Shown in pieces: positions 1-9,923 of a stretch of 64,000 bases of DNA; the stretch's first letter is position 1; every line of letters starts with the position of its first letter. The notes under the pieces were generated by a model, which saw only the letters and a list, made by a program, of their open reading frames with translations, was not told where the DNA came from and did no database searches. The position numbers and the translations under genes were made by a program. Source of the DNA: Smittia aterrima (lineage: Eukaryota; Arthropoda; Insecta; Diptera; Chironomidae); the NCBI GenBank assembly GCA_033063855.1, contig CP093830.1, forward strand, positions 13,702,854 to 13,766,853. The letters run 5' to 3'.

Positions 1-350
1 TTTCACCTAATAGCGATAAACATTCGCATGTTGTCTGATTAAAATCAAATCAACTTCAATTTATTTTAGTTTGTTTCATTCTTGTTTATGATCGAAATAA
101 ACATTTACTACGCTGAACTCGAAAGGGAAGGAAAGGAACATATCGAAGAAGTAAATGTAAATGCGATAAACATTTACTGATTGGATAATTGACTTAAATT
201 GGCATGTTTGTGTATCTTGTGGTTTGTTGATTTGATTGGAGTTTACATGCGATTAAGTAAACGGGAAATGCAAAGTGAATTGAAATTGGTTGACGACGTG
301 CTAACAGTTAACAAATCAATTTGTTGTTTAATAGAAGAGATTCTACTTAC

Positions 351-414
351 GATAGTCCATCATTCCTGACGGAATTTCCTTGCGCTCGATGTATCCAGTT
401 CGAGTATCCGTTTG
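351..414 (-). CDS. Possible internal exon of an unidentified gene running off the left edge
   Basis: On the minus strand an AG acceptor (complement of 415-416) is followed by 64 bases open in one frame (QTDTRTGYIERKEIPSG, then MMDY) and a strong donor, C|GTAAGT, at 350-345. The reading looks protein-like, but I do not recognise it. I could not find a partner exon to the left (positions 1-340) or a convincing one to the right. It could equally be a chance open stretch between splice-like sites. What is seen is splice signals plus an open frame; that it is an exon is an inference. Confidence 0.25.
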
Positions 415-1305
415 CTATTGTCGATAGGCTTTCATAAAAAATCGATGAAAGGAAAATTTAAATTCACAGCCGAATGAAATTTCAGTCTTTTCACGATAAA
501 TTCGCGAAGCTCAGTGAGCGAACGCCGCCGCCAACTGCCAACATCGACGTAATATTTCTCGAAAATAAATATGAAAATAGTCATGGAAATCATATTTTTA
601 TTTCTCCGGAAAATGCAAGCGAATTTTCCCGAGACAAGAAGGCAACAACAAAAGCAATCGCCAAAATATCCACGAGACATGCTCGATAGAAAAAAATGTT
701 TTGATTCTTTTAATTACACTCTAACCTCCCTGAGTGTCCACCCCTCACAAGTAACCACCTCCAGGTGTGTCCACTTCAAGGCCTGGCTTTTAGGTGGACA
801 CTTTATGGAGGTTAGAGTGTACAAGCTTTATTTTGAGTTTCTAAAGAAAAGAAAATAACAAACTTGTCCTAAAGGGACGGAAATGATTTTCGTTTACCTT
901 GAAATAATCTGAACAATCGAGGATTATTTATAGACGCAAGCAATAAGTGTTAAGGACGTTGGATTTACTATGTGCTAATTTGAAGCGAGCGTGTCGGTTG
1001 TTCGTCATTGTCAGAAACTTTCATTTTTCGCTGACGATGTTGATTACATTTGAAGTTTGCATTAGATTCCGAGGAACCTTCAACGAAACTTCCCGGAATC
1101 GATAAAAAAAAAGTTTCAAAGACAAACGAAATTTTCTTCAAAGAAATTGTGAAATTTAATATTTTTATGATTCGTGCCGCATTGTGACATCGTCGAAAAG
1201 GTTTTGCGAAATGTCTGCTCGCCAATGTCTGAAGCAGTCAAACGAGCTTCCAGAAATTCCTGCTTCTACTCGAACTTGTCTTCTCCAATCACCTACGGAC
1301 CTTTG
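415..1305. other. Intergenic stretch, no supported gene apart from the MITE
   Basis: AT-rich DNA upstream of the cuticle gene. Short open frames on both strands show no family resemblance and no coherent splice structure. The only recognisable object is the small inverted-repeat element at 717-819. Confidence 0.5.
715..821. mobile_element. 103-bp MITE with TA target-site duplication (Tc1/mariner type)
   Basis: The element occupies 717-819. Its left end CACTCTAACCTCC (717-729) is the exact reverse complement of its right end (807-819). Homology continues inward as GTGTCCACC (734-742) against GGTGGACAC (793-801) after a short mismatched stretch. TA dinucleotides flank it at 715-716 and 820-821, the target preference of Tc1/mariner elements. 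There is no transposase, so it is non-autonomous. The whole sequence can fold into a long hairpin. Confidence 0.75.
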
Positions 1306-1307
1306 TC

Positions 1308-1343
1308 AATAAATAGAGCAACTGCCGCTGCTTCTTCAGTCAG
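1308..1343 (+). promoter_or_regulatory. TATA box and initiator of the cuticle gene
   Basis: AATAAATA at 1308-1315 is a TATA-like box. TCAGTC at 1336-1341 matches the arthropod initiator, with its A at 1338, about 30 bp downstream of the TATA-like box. The predicted leader runs about 40 nt to the ATG at 1379. The spacing is exactly that of a focused insect core promoter, as expected for a strongly expressed structural gene. Confidence 0.65.
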
Positions 1344-1378
1344 TTCAATTTTGTTTCGTGCGAAATTTCCCTCTCAAA

Positions 1379-3172
1379 ATGAAATTAATTTATTTTGTTT
1401 CTATAACGATCTGTTCAATATCGATCGACATAACTCTAGCGCAACAACAAAGCTTCAATGTGAGTGTAATTAAGTTCGAATGCCGAACTTGTTAATCGTT
1501 TTATTGATTTGTTTGCTACAAAAAAAGTTTTTGCAATTTCGTAATGCGCTTAAGATCGAACGCACTTCATGCGCTTTGTGGATCTGTCCATTTCACATTT
1601 TTCAAATGAGTTGCACTTGACATTACCGCAGTAGCTTCCAGATCCACTATTTGAGTTGTCTGCAAAAAAAATTGACGCTCAATCGCTTGAAAAAATTTAA
1701 ATAAATTCAACTTACACTTGTTGTCTCCAGCGCCGCTTTTGTTTGTATTTCCTTTCGTCACGCAAGATTTATGATTGCACAGATTTGGACAGCACTTGCC
1801 ACCCAAAGAAACGCAATCGCCATCGTCTTTGCATCTCGGGTTGCAAACTGTCACTTGAGTGAACGTTGGACAGTCTGGACTGGACGAGACTGTCATCGCA
1901 AAAATTGCGAAAACTATAAAAACTTGAAGAAATCTCATGATTGCGAATATTTTTCTCGGAGATGTTTTAATTTCCAAAGCTGATTGCCGACTGAAGTCAT
2001 AAAATGTGTATGAGTGAATTATTCAATTAAGCGACGTGTTTATGTGAGAAAAGTTAATTTATTGGAAGTGTCAGCAGTAAAATATTTTCTTTTAAATTGT
2101 TTTCGTATAAGCTCAGAGACATTCAAGTGAAGTACTCCTAAGCTCTTTCGATCACCTCACTGGAACCGGTTTCAATTACACGGCAAATGACACTGAGAAA
2201 AACGCAAATGACTTGTCGCTTGTGCGAACTCAACGGAACTTACTTAAGTTGATAAGATCATCAGAAGCAAGTTGCTGCTGAGAAATGACGTTATCAATGT
2301 TTGATTAAGGTCAAATAAATAAAACGAGATCTTTCTCTTTATGAATCATTAGAAACTTCTTTACTTTGATGACTTCATTTGAAATTGTTTTCATCTCTGT
2401 TTCATGTTGATCTCATTTCGCTTCTTAAACTAATTAATATTTCCAGGGATTTCCTCAACCAAAAGCAATTCGTGACAACGCCGGTTACTTCAGACAAGAA
2501 ATTCATTACGGATCAAGTCAGAATCAAGGACCTTCTGGAAATGTGATTTCTCAACAACCTTTTGAGCACAAACCAATTCTTCCGACGACAGTTCATGTGA
2601 ATCCAATTCAAATCCCGATTAAACATATGCAACCGACCCCAGCTTTTGTGCCATCTCCAATCAAGCAATCGATCAATGTTAATGAGGAACAAGTCATTGA
2701 CACTTCAGTTATCCGCTCAGTTCAAAATCGACAGAAGGTAGCGGTTGCAATTCCTATTCAAGCTCCAACGACAGTTAAACCAAGAACAACGACAGAATCT
2801 CTGACATCGGAAGAACTCGATGATCAAGCCAAATCAGCTTACTACGAATTTGGAACTTCAGTTCACGATACGATCAACGATCACGAACATGTTCGTAAAG
2901 AAGTTCGCGAAGGTCTTGCCTTGAAAGGAATGTATTCCTACTCAGATGGATTCTTCCGACGAACTGTTCACTACGAAGCCGATGAAGGTGGTTACAGAGT
3001 AGTTAAGGAGGAAATCGAACCAGTCAATGAAGGTGAAGGACCGAAATTCAATCCGAAGGGACAAGCAGAAGTTAAGTCTTCCCTAACTGGCGATTATTCA
3101 ATCACAGTCGATGATTTCAGGCTGAACAAGAAACAGGAAGAGCAAGTCGCTTACCAAACTTCTCAGGAATAA
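1379..3172 (+). CDS. Secreted cuticular protein with an R&R-like chitin-binding region
   Basis: Two exons, 1379-1459 and 2447-3172, joined in phase 0, give 268 residues. Exon 1 encodes a signal peptide (MKLIYFVSITICSISIDITLA) followed by QQQSFN. Exon 2 begins GFPQPKAIRDNAGYF. The middle is Pro/Gln/Thr-rich (about residues 65-150). The conserved part is near residues 160-230: a YYEFGTSVHD stretch, then GMYSYSDGFFRRTVHYEAD and GYRVVKEEIEP, matching the pattern of the Rebers-Riddiford (chitin_bind_4) domain in which aromatic residues bind chitin. It therefore probably contributes to exoskeleton assembly. The 987-bp intron contains an unrelated antisense gene. A poly(A) signal AATAAA lies at 3221. 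The last about 100 coding bases were copied twice downstream (5356, 8240) as part of the tandem array. The exact CPR subfamily is uncertain. Confidence 0.85.
1550..1938 (-). CDS. Small secreted WAP-domain (waprin-like) peptide, nested in the cuticle-gene intron
   Basis: Exons 1938-1716 and 1659-1550 (intron 1715-1660, donor T|GTAAGT) encode 110 residues. A signal peptide (about residues 1-20, MRFLQVFIVFAIFAMTVSSS) precedes a compact Cys-rich module: CPTFTQVTVCNPRCKDDGDC, then GGKCCPNLCNHKSC. This is the eight-Cys WAP four-disulfide-core pattern with the diagnostic CC pair. A Gly/Ser linker leads to a second Cys motif (YCGNVKCNSFEKCEMD, then TKRMKC) that accompanies WAP modules in insects. WAP proteins are typically secreted protease inhibitors or antimicrobials; the role here is inferred. 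An in-frame ATG 39 bp upstream (1977) exists, but the 1938 start gives the cleaner signal peptide. The gene lies wholly inside intron 1 of the cuticle gene on the opposite strand. Confidence 0.85.
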
Positions 3173-3228
3173 TTTTATTATTTTGAAATCAGATTTACTG
3201 ATCGAGCAATTTGTATTGCAAATAAAAT

Positions 3229-4907
3229 TCAGTTCATTGTAAATTTTATCAAAGCAATTTTTCGTAACGTTTCTGTATCGGTCGTTGTCTCTCGCTTTTC
3301 ATGAAATTCGTCACTCTTTGTGGTTGCCGGAAGAGAAGCGAAAATTGTTGCAAGGTTTGACAAATTTTTGCAATAGCCTTTCATCATCATCCAGAATGCC
3401 TGAGCTTTTAGTCCTTTGAGCTCATTGTCGTTGAAAAATCCTGATCCTTCGAGATACTCGTCGAATTTTTCAAACTCGTCCTGATTTTTAAGTCGTTTAG
3501 AAACGAAGAAACGAATCAGTTGACGCTGATCGGAAGAGAGCTTTCGATCTTTGTACTTTGGGTCGAACACGTGAGCTGCTAAATTCGTTATTGAGAAGAT
3601 TTGTTTGTAGGCTTCAGATTCAGGAGAAAGCAGAGAAGTTTCGTTTTGAATGTCAATCCAGTTGTTCATTGCGTCACTCATCAAATTGCTTTCGTTGTTT
3701 ACACGAAGAATTCTTTTTAAATTTTTGTAAGTTTCTTCAACTTTATTTAAAAAGCTCTCTTCTCCAAGTCTCAGATGAATACTGTCGTCGATCAAGCCTC
3801 CCTGGTCCAAAGCTCTTGACTTTAACATATCAAGTTTATCAAGAAAACTTTTGTAGGTTTCCATTTCACGTTTCCATCTGAATGAAAGGAAATTAAAGCT
3901 TAAATTAAACTTTAAAACTCGAGTTCTACTTACAGATTTTTGTCGTTTGAATATTCTTCGTTTAGTGTCTTCAAAATATTTTCAACTTGTGCCTTGAGAT
4001 GAGAATCCGATGCTGAAGACGCAATTGATTCAAGCAGTTGCTGTTGACATTTTGTGGTGCAATCTTTTAATTCGGGCTTAACAAGAACTTTATCGGAAAG
4101 ACAATCTTCAACGACAGAGACGATTTTGCAATGGAATTGATTTTCTACATCGTCGACTAATTTATCAAAGTCATCATCGTCAAAGTTTCCCTCTTTCGAT
4201 TCTGTTTGTGAAAAGAATATCGACGGCTTGAACATAGGCTTAGCGTGAACGTTGATGAATCTTCTGTTGTCTTTAAGTTCACGTGACAAGAGCAGCGAGA
4301 AATTTTGAGTTTTTTTCATGCGAACTTCGTCGAGAGCAGATTGATAAACGTTGTCCAATGCGATCTTTAAAGACTTTTCATCAGGCAAAGCTTTTGCGTA
4401 TGAGGGATTCAATTTCTCGAACAAATTCTTCAAATTTTGAGACTTGATTGCTGCCAAAGGAAGATCGAACTCTATGAAGAACTTCAATATCAAAGAGTTT
4501 AGCTCAACAGAATCGAATGATATTGGCTTGGCAGTTGAGATAGTTGGTTTCTTGCCACAAATTGTACTTGTAGAGGAGCTCGGGAATTCAATCTTGTGCT
4601 TCTTTTTCTTCTTAAGTGGCGGAGTGTATTCCAATTCGTAGTCGGAATTCAGGAAAGGATTTTCCTGATCTGAGGAATTCAATTCTTCTTTTATGTTAAC
4701 CATCTCTGGCTCATGATCATTGCTTGAATCTCTAGTTGAGTCAATCTCGTTTCTTGATGCTTCCGTAATTCCGTGCGCAACTTTGAGATGATATCTAAGA
4801 GCACTGGTTCCTTTTTTATAAGACAGTAATTTGTTGCAGCCTCTTGTATTGCAGCGAGCTTGGTCTAAATCTTCTTTTGAGAAATATTTCCAAACAAACG
4901 ATGTCAT
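3229..4907 (-). CDS. BED zinc finger / hAT transposase-derived protein, array copy A1
   Basis: Exons 4907-3934 and 3877-3229 (donor CT|GTAAGT, acceptor CATTCAG) give 540 residues. An N-terminal BED-type finger lies at about residues 5-46: C-x4-C in RCNTRGC, then H-x4-H in RYHLKVAH. An acidic linker contains a KKKKK stretch. A hAT-like segment follows (DLPLAAIKSQNLKNLFEKLNP), then a degenerate RNase H-like region (RRFINVHAKPMF, IVSVVEDC), and a hAT C-terminal signature in exon 2 (TNLAAHVFDPKYKDRKLS and ASLPATTKSDEF). The D-x-W core and C-x2-H of active hAT transposases are not visible, so I infer a domesticated DNA-binding protein rather than a working transposase. The finger lies in a single exon, unlike copies A2 and A3. 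The body is nearly identical to theirs: I count 9 differences from A2 in the last exon. Confidence 0.8.
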
Positions 4908-5355
4908 TTCTTCGCTAAAATTTATTTTGATTTATTCGTCTGATTACAAGTTAAATTGATTTACTTACTTGTTGACACAGTCTTCCCCAAATCAGATTAT
5001 TAAATTCAAATTGTTTTCTAATCCGGAAAATTCTAAATAATACGAAGAAATTGTTTTGAGATGTTATTTGAAAACGTCTGTTCAAATAAATTCGTTAAAA
5101 AACTAAATGATCTTAAAAATCGTTAAAATTCAATTTCGCTCTCTTTAAGACGTCAATCTTCTCACATAACTCAAGAGATTAACATCAAGCTTCGAGCTCT
5201 ATCATAATGATAGTATCATTGGGCTTTTTCCTCTAATAATAAATCTCTTCAAAAAAGCTTCTTAAATATTTTTAACATGAAAATAAAAATTTTATGCAAC
5301 GACAAATGAATTTTACTTCATTTTTAGTTCCAAAAAGTTTTCTTTTGATATTTAT
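4908..5355. pseudogene. Remnant of array gene B in unit 1 (coding region deleted)
   Basis: Bases 5056-5204 match the spacer and leader that precede B in units 2 and 3 (ATTGTTTTGAGATGTT, TCTGTTCAAATAAATTCG, CTCACATAACTCAAGAGATT, CGAGCTCTATCA). Homology stops at the position of the B start codon. Homology resumes at about 5241 with the B 3' flank (AAATCTCTTCAAAAAAGC). So about 570 bp, the whole B coding region, is missing, replaced by a short sequence containing ATAATGATAGTATCATT. The promoter-like half is kept. Nothing translatable is left. Confidence 0.75.
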
Positions 5356-5515
5356 AGTTAAGTCTTCCTTAACTGGCGATTATTCAATCACAGTCGATGA
5401 TTTCAGGCTAAACAAGTAACAAACTTCTCAGGAATAATTTTTAATTTTTCGAAATGAGGCAGTTTTATTTTGAAATCAAATTTACGGATCAAACAATTTA
5501 TATTTCAAATAAAGT
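5356..5515 (+). pseudogene. Orphan 3' fragment of the cuticle gene (unit 2)
   Basis: Sequence from 5356 repeats the cuticle gene from 3070: the tail coding bases (TTAACTGGCGATTATTCAAT), the stop region and the 3' UTR up to the A-gene stop. About 28 coding bases are deleted near the end (AACAAG runs straight into TAACAAACTTCTCAG), and there is no promoter or 5' coding part. It marks the junction of the tandem duplication. Confidence 0.85.
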
Positions 5516-7309
5516 TCAGTTCAATGTAAACTTTATCAAAGCAATTTTTCGTAACGTTTCTGTATCGACCGTTGTCTCTCGCTTTTCATGAAATTCGTCA
5601 CTCTTTGTGGTTGCCGGAAGAGAAGCGAAAATTGTTGCAAGGTTTGACAAATTTTTGCAATAGCCTTTCATCATCATCCAGAATGCCTGAGCTTTTAGTC
5701 CCTTGAGCTCGTTGTCGTTGAAAAATCCTGATCCTTCAAGATACTCGTCGAATTTTTCAAACTCGTCCTGATTTTTAAGTCGTTTAGAAACGAAGAAACG
5801 AATCAGTTGACGCTGATTGGAAGAGAGCTTTCGATCTTTGTACTTTGGGTCGAACACGTGAGCTGCTAAATTCGTTATTGAGAAGATTTGTTTGTAGGCT
5901 TCAGATTCAGGAGAAAGCAGAGAAGTTTCGTTTTGAATGTCAATCCAGTTGTTCATTGCGTCACTCATCAAATTGCTTTCGTTGTTAACAAGAAGAATTC
6001 TTTTTAAATTTTCGTAAGTTTCTTCAACTTTATTTAAAAAGCTCTCTTCTCCAAGTCTCAGTTCAATACTGTCATCGATCAAACCTTCCTGGTCCCAAGC
6101 TCTTGACTTTAACAAATCAAGTTTATCAAGAAAACTTTTGTAGGTTTCCATTTCACGTTTCCATCTAAATGAAAAAAAATTAAAGCTCAAATTAAACTTT
6201 AAAACTCGAGTTCTACTTACAGATTTTTGTCGTTTGAAAAATCTTCGTTTAGTGTCTTCAAAATATTTTCAACTTGTGCCTTGAGATGAGAATCCGATGC
6301 TGAAGACGCAATTGATTCAAGCAGTTGCTGTTGACATTTTGTGGTGCAATCTTTTAATTCGGGCTTAACCAGAACTTTATCGGAAAGACAATCTTCAACG
6401 ACAGAGACGATTTTGCAATGAAATTGATTTTCTACATCATCGACTAATTTATCAAAGTCAACATCGTCAAAGTTTCCCTCTTTCGATTCTGTTTGTGAAA
6501 AGAATATCGGTGGCTTGAACATAGGCTTAGCGTGAACGTTGATGAATCTTCTGTTGTCTTTAAGTTCACGTGACAAGAGCAGCGAGAAATTTTGAGTTTT
6601 TTTCATGCGAACTTCGTCGAGAGCAGATTGATAAACGTTGTCCAATGCGATCTTTAAAGACTTTTCATCAGGCACAACTTCTGCGTATGAGGGATTCAAT
6701 TTCTCGAACAAATTCTTCAAATTTTGAGACTTGATTGCTGCCAAAGGAAGATCGAACTCTATGAAGAATTTCAATATCAAAGAGTTCAGCTCAACAGAAT
6801 CGAATGATATTGGCTTGAAAAATTTGATAGTTAATTTCTTGCCACAAATTGTACTTGTAGAGGAGCTCGGGAGTTCAATCTTGTCCTTCTTCATATTCTT
6901 TTTAAGTAGCGAAATGTATTCGTCGGAATTTAGGAAAGGATTCTCCTGATCTGAGGAATTCAATTTTATGTTACCCATCTCTTGATCACTGCTTGAATCT
7001 TGTACGTTGGCTTGCTCCTGTTCCTTGATGGTGTTTTTCGTGAATTTTTTAATGCTAGGCTGGACTGGACCAGCTTTCTCAAGGACGTTCAACTGCTTGA
7101 AGACCTCGGGATGCTTAAGTTCGAGATGTCGCTTGAGATTATAAGACTTCCACTAAAATTAGAGAAATTTTCAAGTTAGTTTTTAATTCAAATTGAATTA
7201 TACTTACGCAGATGTATTCTTCACATTTCTTCTGTAGGCACAAACCTTTGCTAGTCTCGTCGTCACGTTCAAAGAAATTATAGACGTCTCCTTGTTTTCT
7301 TTTTGACAT
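5516..7309 (-). CDS. BED zinc finger / hAT transposase-derived protein, array copy A2
   Basis: Exons 7309-7208, 7152-6221 and 6164-5516 are phase-consistent and give 560 residues. The BED finger is split by intron 1: exon 1 gives MSKRKQGDVYNFFERDDE then GLCLQKKCEEYIC, and exon 2 continues WKSYNLKRHLELKHPEVF. This supplies C-x4-C and H-x4-H. The linker is shorter than in A1 and lacks part of its acidic repeat. The hAT-like body and exon 3 (AHVFDPKY, SLPATTKSDEF) are almost identical to A1. The finger and linker sequence differs completely from A1, including its intron position. The start lies in a 242-bp spacer shared head-to-head with B2, which suggests a bidirectional promoter. This is the best-preserved copy with a complete finger. 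Confidence 0.82.
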
Positions 7310-7551
7310 TTTTAAGAGTGAATTTTTAAGAGCCCGGAGCAGTCAACAGTGGCGCCCACTAGAGAGCGCTCTCAAACCCTGAAAGAAATTGTTTTGAGAT
7401 GTTTGTGGAAAACGTCTGTTCAAATAAATTCGTTAAAAAACTACCTGATCCTAAATTGTCCTTTAAAAATCGTTTAAATTCAATTTCACTCTCCTTCAAG
7501 TCGTCAGTCTTCTCACATAACTCAAGAGATTAACATTCGAGCTCTATCAAA
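7310..7551. promoter_or_regulatory. Bidirectional spacer between A2 (-) and B2 (+), with palindromic boxes
   Basis: This is the only DNA between the two divergent start codons. It holds two adjacent inverted repeats: AGTGGCGCCCACT (7348-7360) and AGAGCGCTCT (7363-7372). The right half (about 7380-7551) is shared with units 1 and 3 and contains a TCAGTC initiator-like box at about 7506, upstream of B2. The palindromes are absent from the equivalent places in units 1 and 3. The combination resembles GGCGC-containing insulator-type sites, but that is speculation. Confidence 0.5.
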
Positions 7552-8073
7552 ATGCGTTACGAAGTTGTTTCATATATTATTTTAGCTTCTTTCGATATCG
7601 ACATCAAATCAATTCTCAAAGTGCCACAACTAACCAAGAAGAATGTCACGATAGAAAAGTGCAATGAAGTTAATATTAAAATTCTGACTGTTGAAGAGGC
7701 AAGGAATTTTAAAAAGAAATGTGTCAAAAGTTTTAAATTCAACTTAAAGTTATTAAAGCAAGTTTATGAACAACCAATGATCTCGTTGCAAAGAGTTTTG
7801 ATAAAAATTGTTAAATATGAAACGTTTCATTTGAAGAGAACAGCCGAACTAGAAAATCAAAATCACCAAGTGCAGAAAGAGCAACAAAAAAATATTCAAG
7901 ATGAATCTATTAACCCAAATCCAGATGTGAAAGTACAGGAAGAAATTGAAAATGAAAGCTCCAGCAAAACTTCAAACAACTCTCACGATAAGAAGAAAAA
8001 GACATTTTTCGACTGGATTTGCACTATCGCGAGGATTGTCAAAGTAAAGTTCATGAAATTCTTTGGAATTTGA
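7552..8073 (+). CDS. Array gene B, unit 2: Lys-rich small protein of unknown family
   Basis: A single exon of 173 codons with favourable start context (TCAAAATGC). I do not recognise the family. The N-terminal half (residues 1-105) is mixed hydrophobic/basic and probably helical (MRYEVVSYIILASFDIDIKS, EEARNFKKKCVKSFKFNLKL). The middle (about 105-145) is polar Gln/Asn/Ser-rich and probably disordered. The last about 27 residues are a cationic amphipathic stretch (KKKKTFFDWICTIARIVKVK, then FMKFFGI). There is no clear signal peptide. It is conserved with B3 across its length apart from a 2-residue indel, which supports a real gene. It is divergently paired with A2. A role is unknown; the tail could bind membranes or nucleic acid. 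Confidence 0.7.
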   Translation: MRYEVVSYIILASFDIDIKSILKVPQLTKKNVTIEKCNEVNIKILTVEEARNFKKKCVKSFKFNLKLLKQVYEQPMISLQRVLIKIVKYETFHLKRTAELENQNHQVQKEQQKNIQDESINPNPDVKVQEEIENESSSKTSNNSHDKKKKTFFDWICTIARIVKVKFMKFFGI

Positions 8074-8391
8074 TTCAAAACAAATTTTTTATTTTAAACA
8101 TAAATTAATTTTTTACACTAGAACTAAATCTCTTCAAAAAAGCTTCTTTAATATTTTGATCATAAAAATAAATATTTAAAGCAACGACAAATGAATTTTA
8201 CTTCATTTTTGGTTCCAAAAGAGTTTTTTTTATATTTATAGTTAAATCTTCCTTAACTTACGATTGTTCAATCACAGTCGATGATTTCAGGCTAAACAAG
8301 AAACAGGAATAATTTTTTAATTTTTCAAAATGAGGCAGATTTATTTTGAAATCAGATTTACAGCTCAAACAATTTGTATTGCAAATAAAGT
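8074..8391 (+). pseudogene. B2 3' flank and second orphan cuticle-gene fragment (unit 3 start)
   Basis: From 8240 the sequence again copies the cuticle gene tail (TCAATCACAGTCGATGATTTCAGGC at 8270-8294 in part), with substitutions and a deletion before GGAATAATTTTT, then the 3' UTR up to the A3 stop. The fragment is more diverged than the one at 5356 and has no start or 5' part. Confidence 0.8.
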
Positions 8392-9923
8392 TCAGTTCAT
8401 TGTAAACTTTATCAAAGCAATTTTTCGTAACGTTTCTGTATCGATCGTTGTCTCTCGCTTTCCATGAAATTCGTCACTCTTTGTGGTTGCCGGAAGAGAA
8501 GCGAAAATTGTTGCAAGGTTTGACAAATTTTTGCAATAGCCTTTCATCATCATCCAGAATGCCTGAGCTTCTAGTCCTATGAGCTCGTTGTCGTTGAAAA
8601 ATCCTGATCCTTCAAGATACTCGTCGAATTTTTCAAACTCCTCCTTATTTTTAAGTCGTTTAGAAACGAAGAAACGAATCAGTTGACGCTGATTGGAAGA
8701 GAGCTTTCGATCTTTGTATTTTGGGTCGAACACGTGAGCTGCTAAATTCGTTATTGAGAAGATTTGTTTGTAAGCTTCAGATTCAGGAGAAAGCAGAGAA
8801 GTTTCGTTTTGAATATCAATCCAGTTGTTCATTGCGTCACTCATCAAATTGCTTTCGTTGTTTACATGAAGAATTCTTTTTAAATTTTTGTAAGTTTCTT
8901 CAACTTTATTTAAAAAGCTCTCTTCTCCAAGTCTCAGATGAATACTGTCGTCGATCAAACCTCCCTGGTCCAAAGCTCTTAACTTTAACATATCAAGTTT
9001 ATCAAGAAAACTTTTGTAGGTTTCCATTTCACGTTTCCATCTAAATGAAAGGAGATTAAAGCTCAAATTAAACTTTAAAACACGAGCTCTACTTACAGAT
9101 TTTTGTCGTTTGAATAATCTTCGTTTAGTGTCTTCAAAATATTTTCAACTTGTGCCTTGAGATGAGAATCCGATGCTGAAGACGCAATTGATTCAAGCAG
9201 TTGCTGTTGACATTTTGTGGTGCAATCTTTTAATTCGGGCTTAACAAGAACTTTATCGGAAAGACAATCTTCAACGACAGAGACGATTTTGCAATGAAAT
9301 TGATTTTCTACATCGTCGACTAATTTATCAAAGTCATCATCGTCAAAGTTTCCCTCTTTCGATGCTGTTTGTGAAAAGAATATCGGTGGCTTGAACATAG
9401 GCTTAGCGTGAACGTTGATTAATCTTCTGTTGTCTTTAAGTTCACGTGACAAGAGCAGCGAGAAATTTTGAGTTTTTTTCATGCGAACTTCGTCGAGAGC
9501 AGATTGATAAACGTTGTCCAATGCGATCTTTAAAGACTTTTCATCAGGCATAACTTCTGCGTATGAGGGATTCAATTTCTCGAACAAATTCCTCAAATTT
9601 TGAGACTTGATTGCTGCCAAAGGAAGATCGAACTCTATGAAGAATTTCAATATCAAAGAGTTCAGCTCAACAGAAATTGGTTTCTTGCCACAAAGTGTAC
9701 TTGTTGAGGAGCTCGGGAATTCTATCTTGCCCTTCTTCTTTTTAAGTGGCGGAGTGTATTCCAATTCGTAGTCGGAATTCAGGAAAGGATTTTCCTCATC
9801 GGAGGAATTCAATTCTTCTTTTATGTTGACCATCTCTGGATCATAGTCACTGCTTGAATCTTGTTCGTTGGTTTGCTGCTGTTCCTCGAATGACTTGAAC
9901 TCGAGGGTGTGTTTGGACCGCAT
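8392..9923 (-). CDS. BED/hAT-derived protein, array copy A3, with a damaged N-terminal finger
   Basis: Exons 9923-9097 and 9040-8392 give 491 residues from the first in-frame ATG. Upstream of that ATG the frame is open to an acceptor (TTTTAG at about 9956), giving KSSTSNLRRQMRSKH, clearly related to the second half of the A2 finger (WKSYNLKRHLELKH) but with the first zinc-binding His replaced by Gln. The expected first exon (about 10683-10740, near ATGGCAAAGAAAAAACAA) has a frameshift and an in-frame stop. A 502-bp hAT element sits in what would be intron 1. The protein body and last exon are intact and near-identical to A1 and A2. Either a protein without a working finger is made, or A3 is a recent pseudogene at its 5' end. 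Confidence 0.65.

Noticed and set aside
571..858. 95-codon frame over the MITE
   Set aside because: It runs through the inverted repeat and has no protein-like features.
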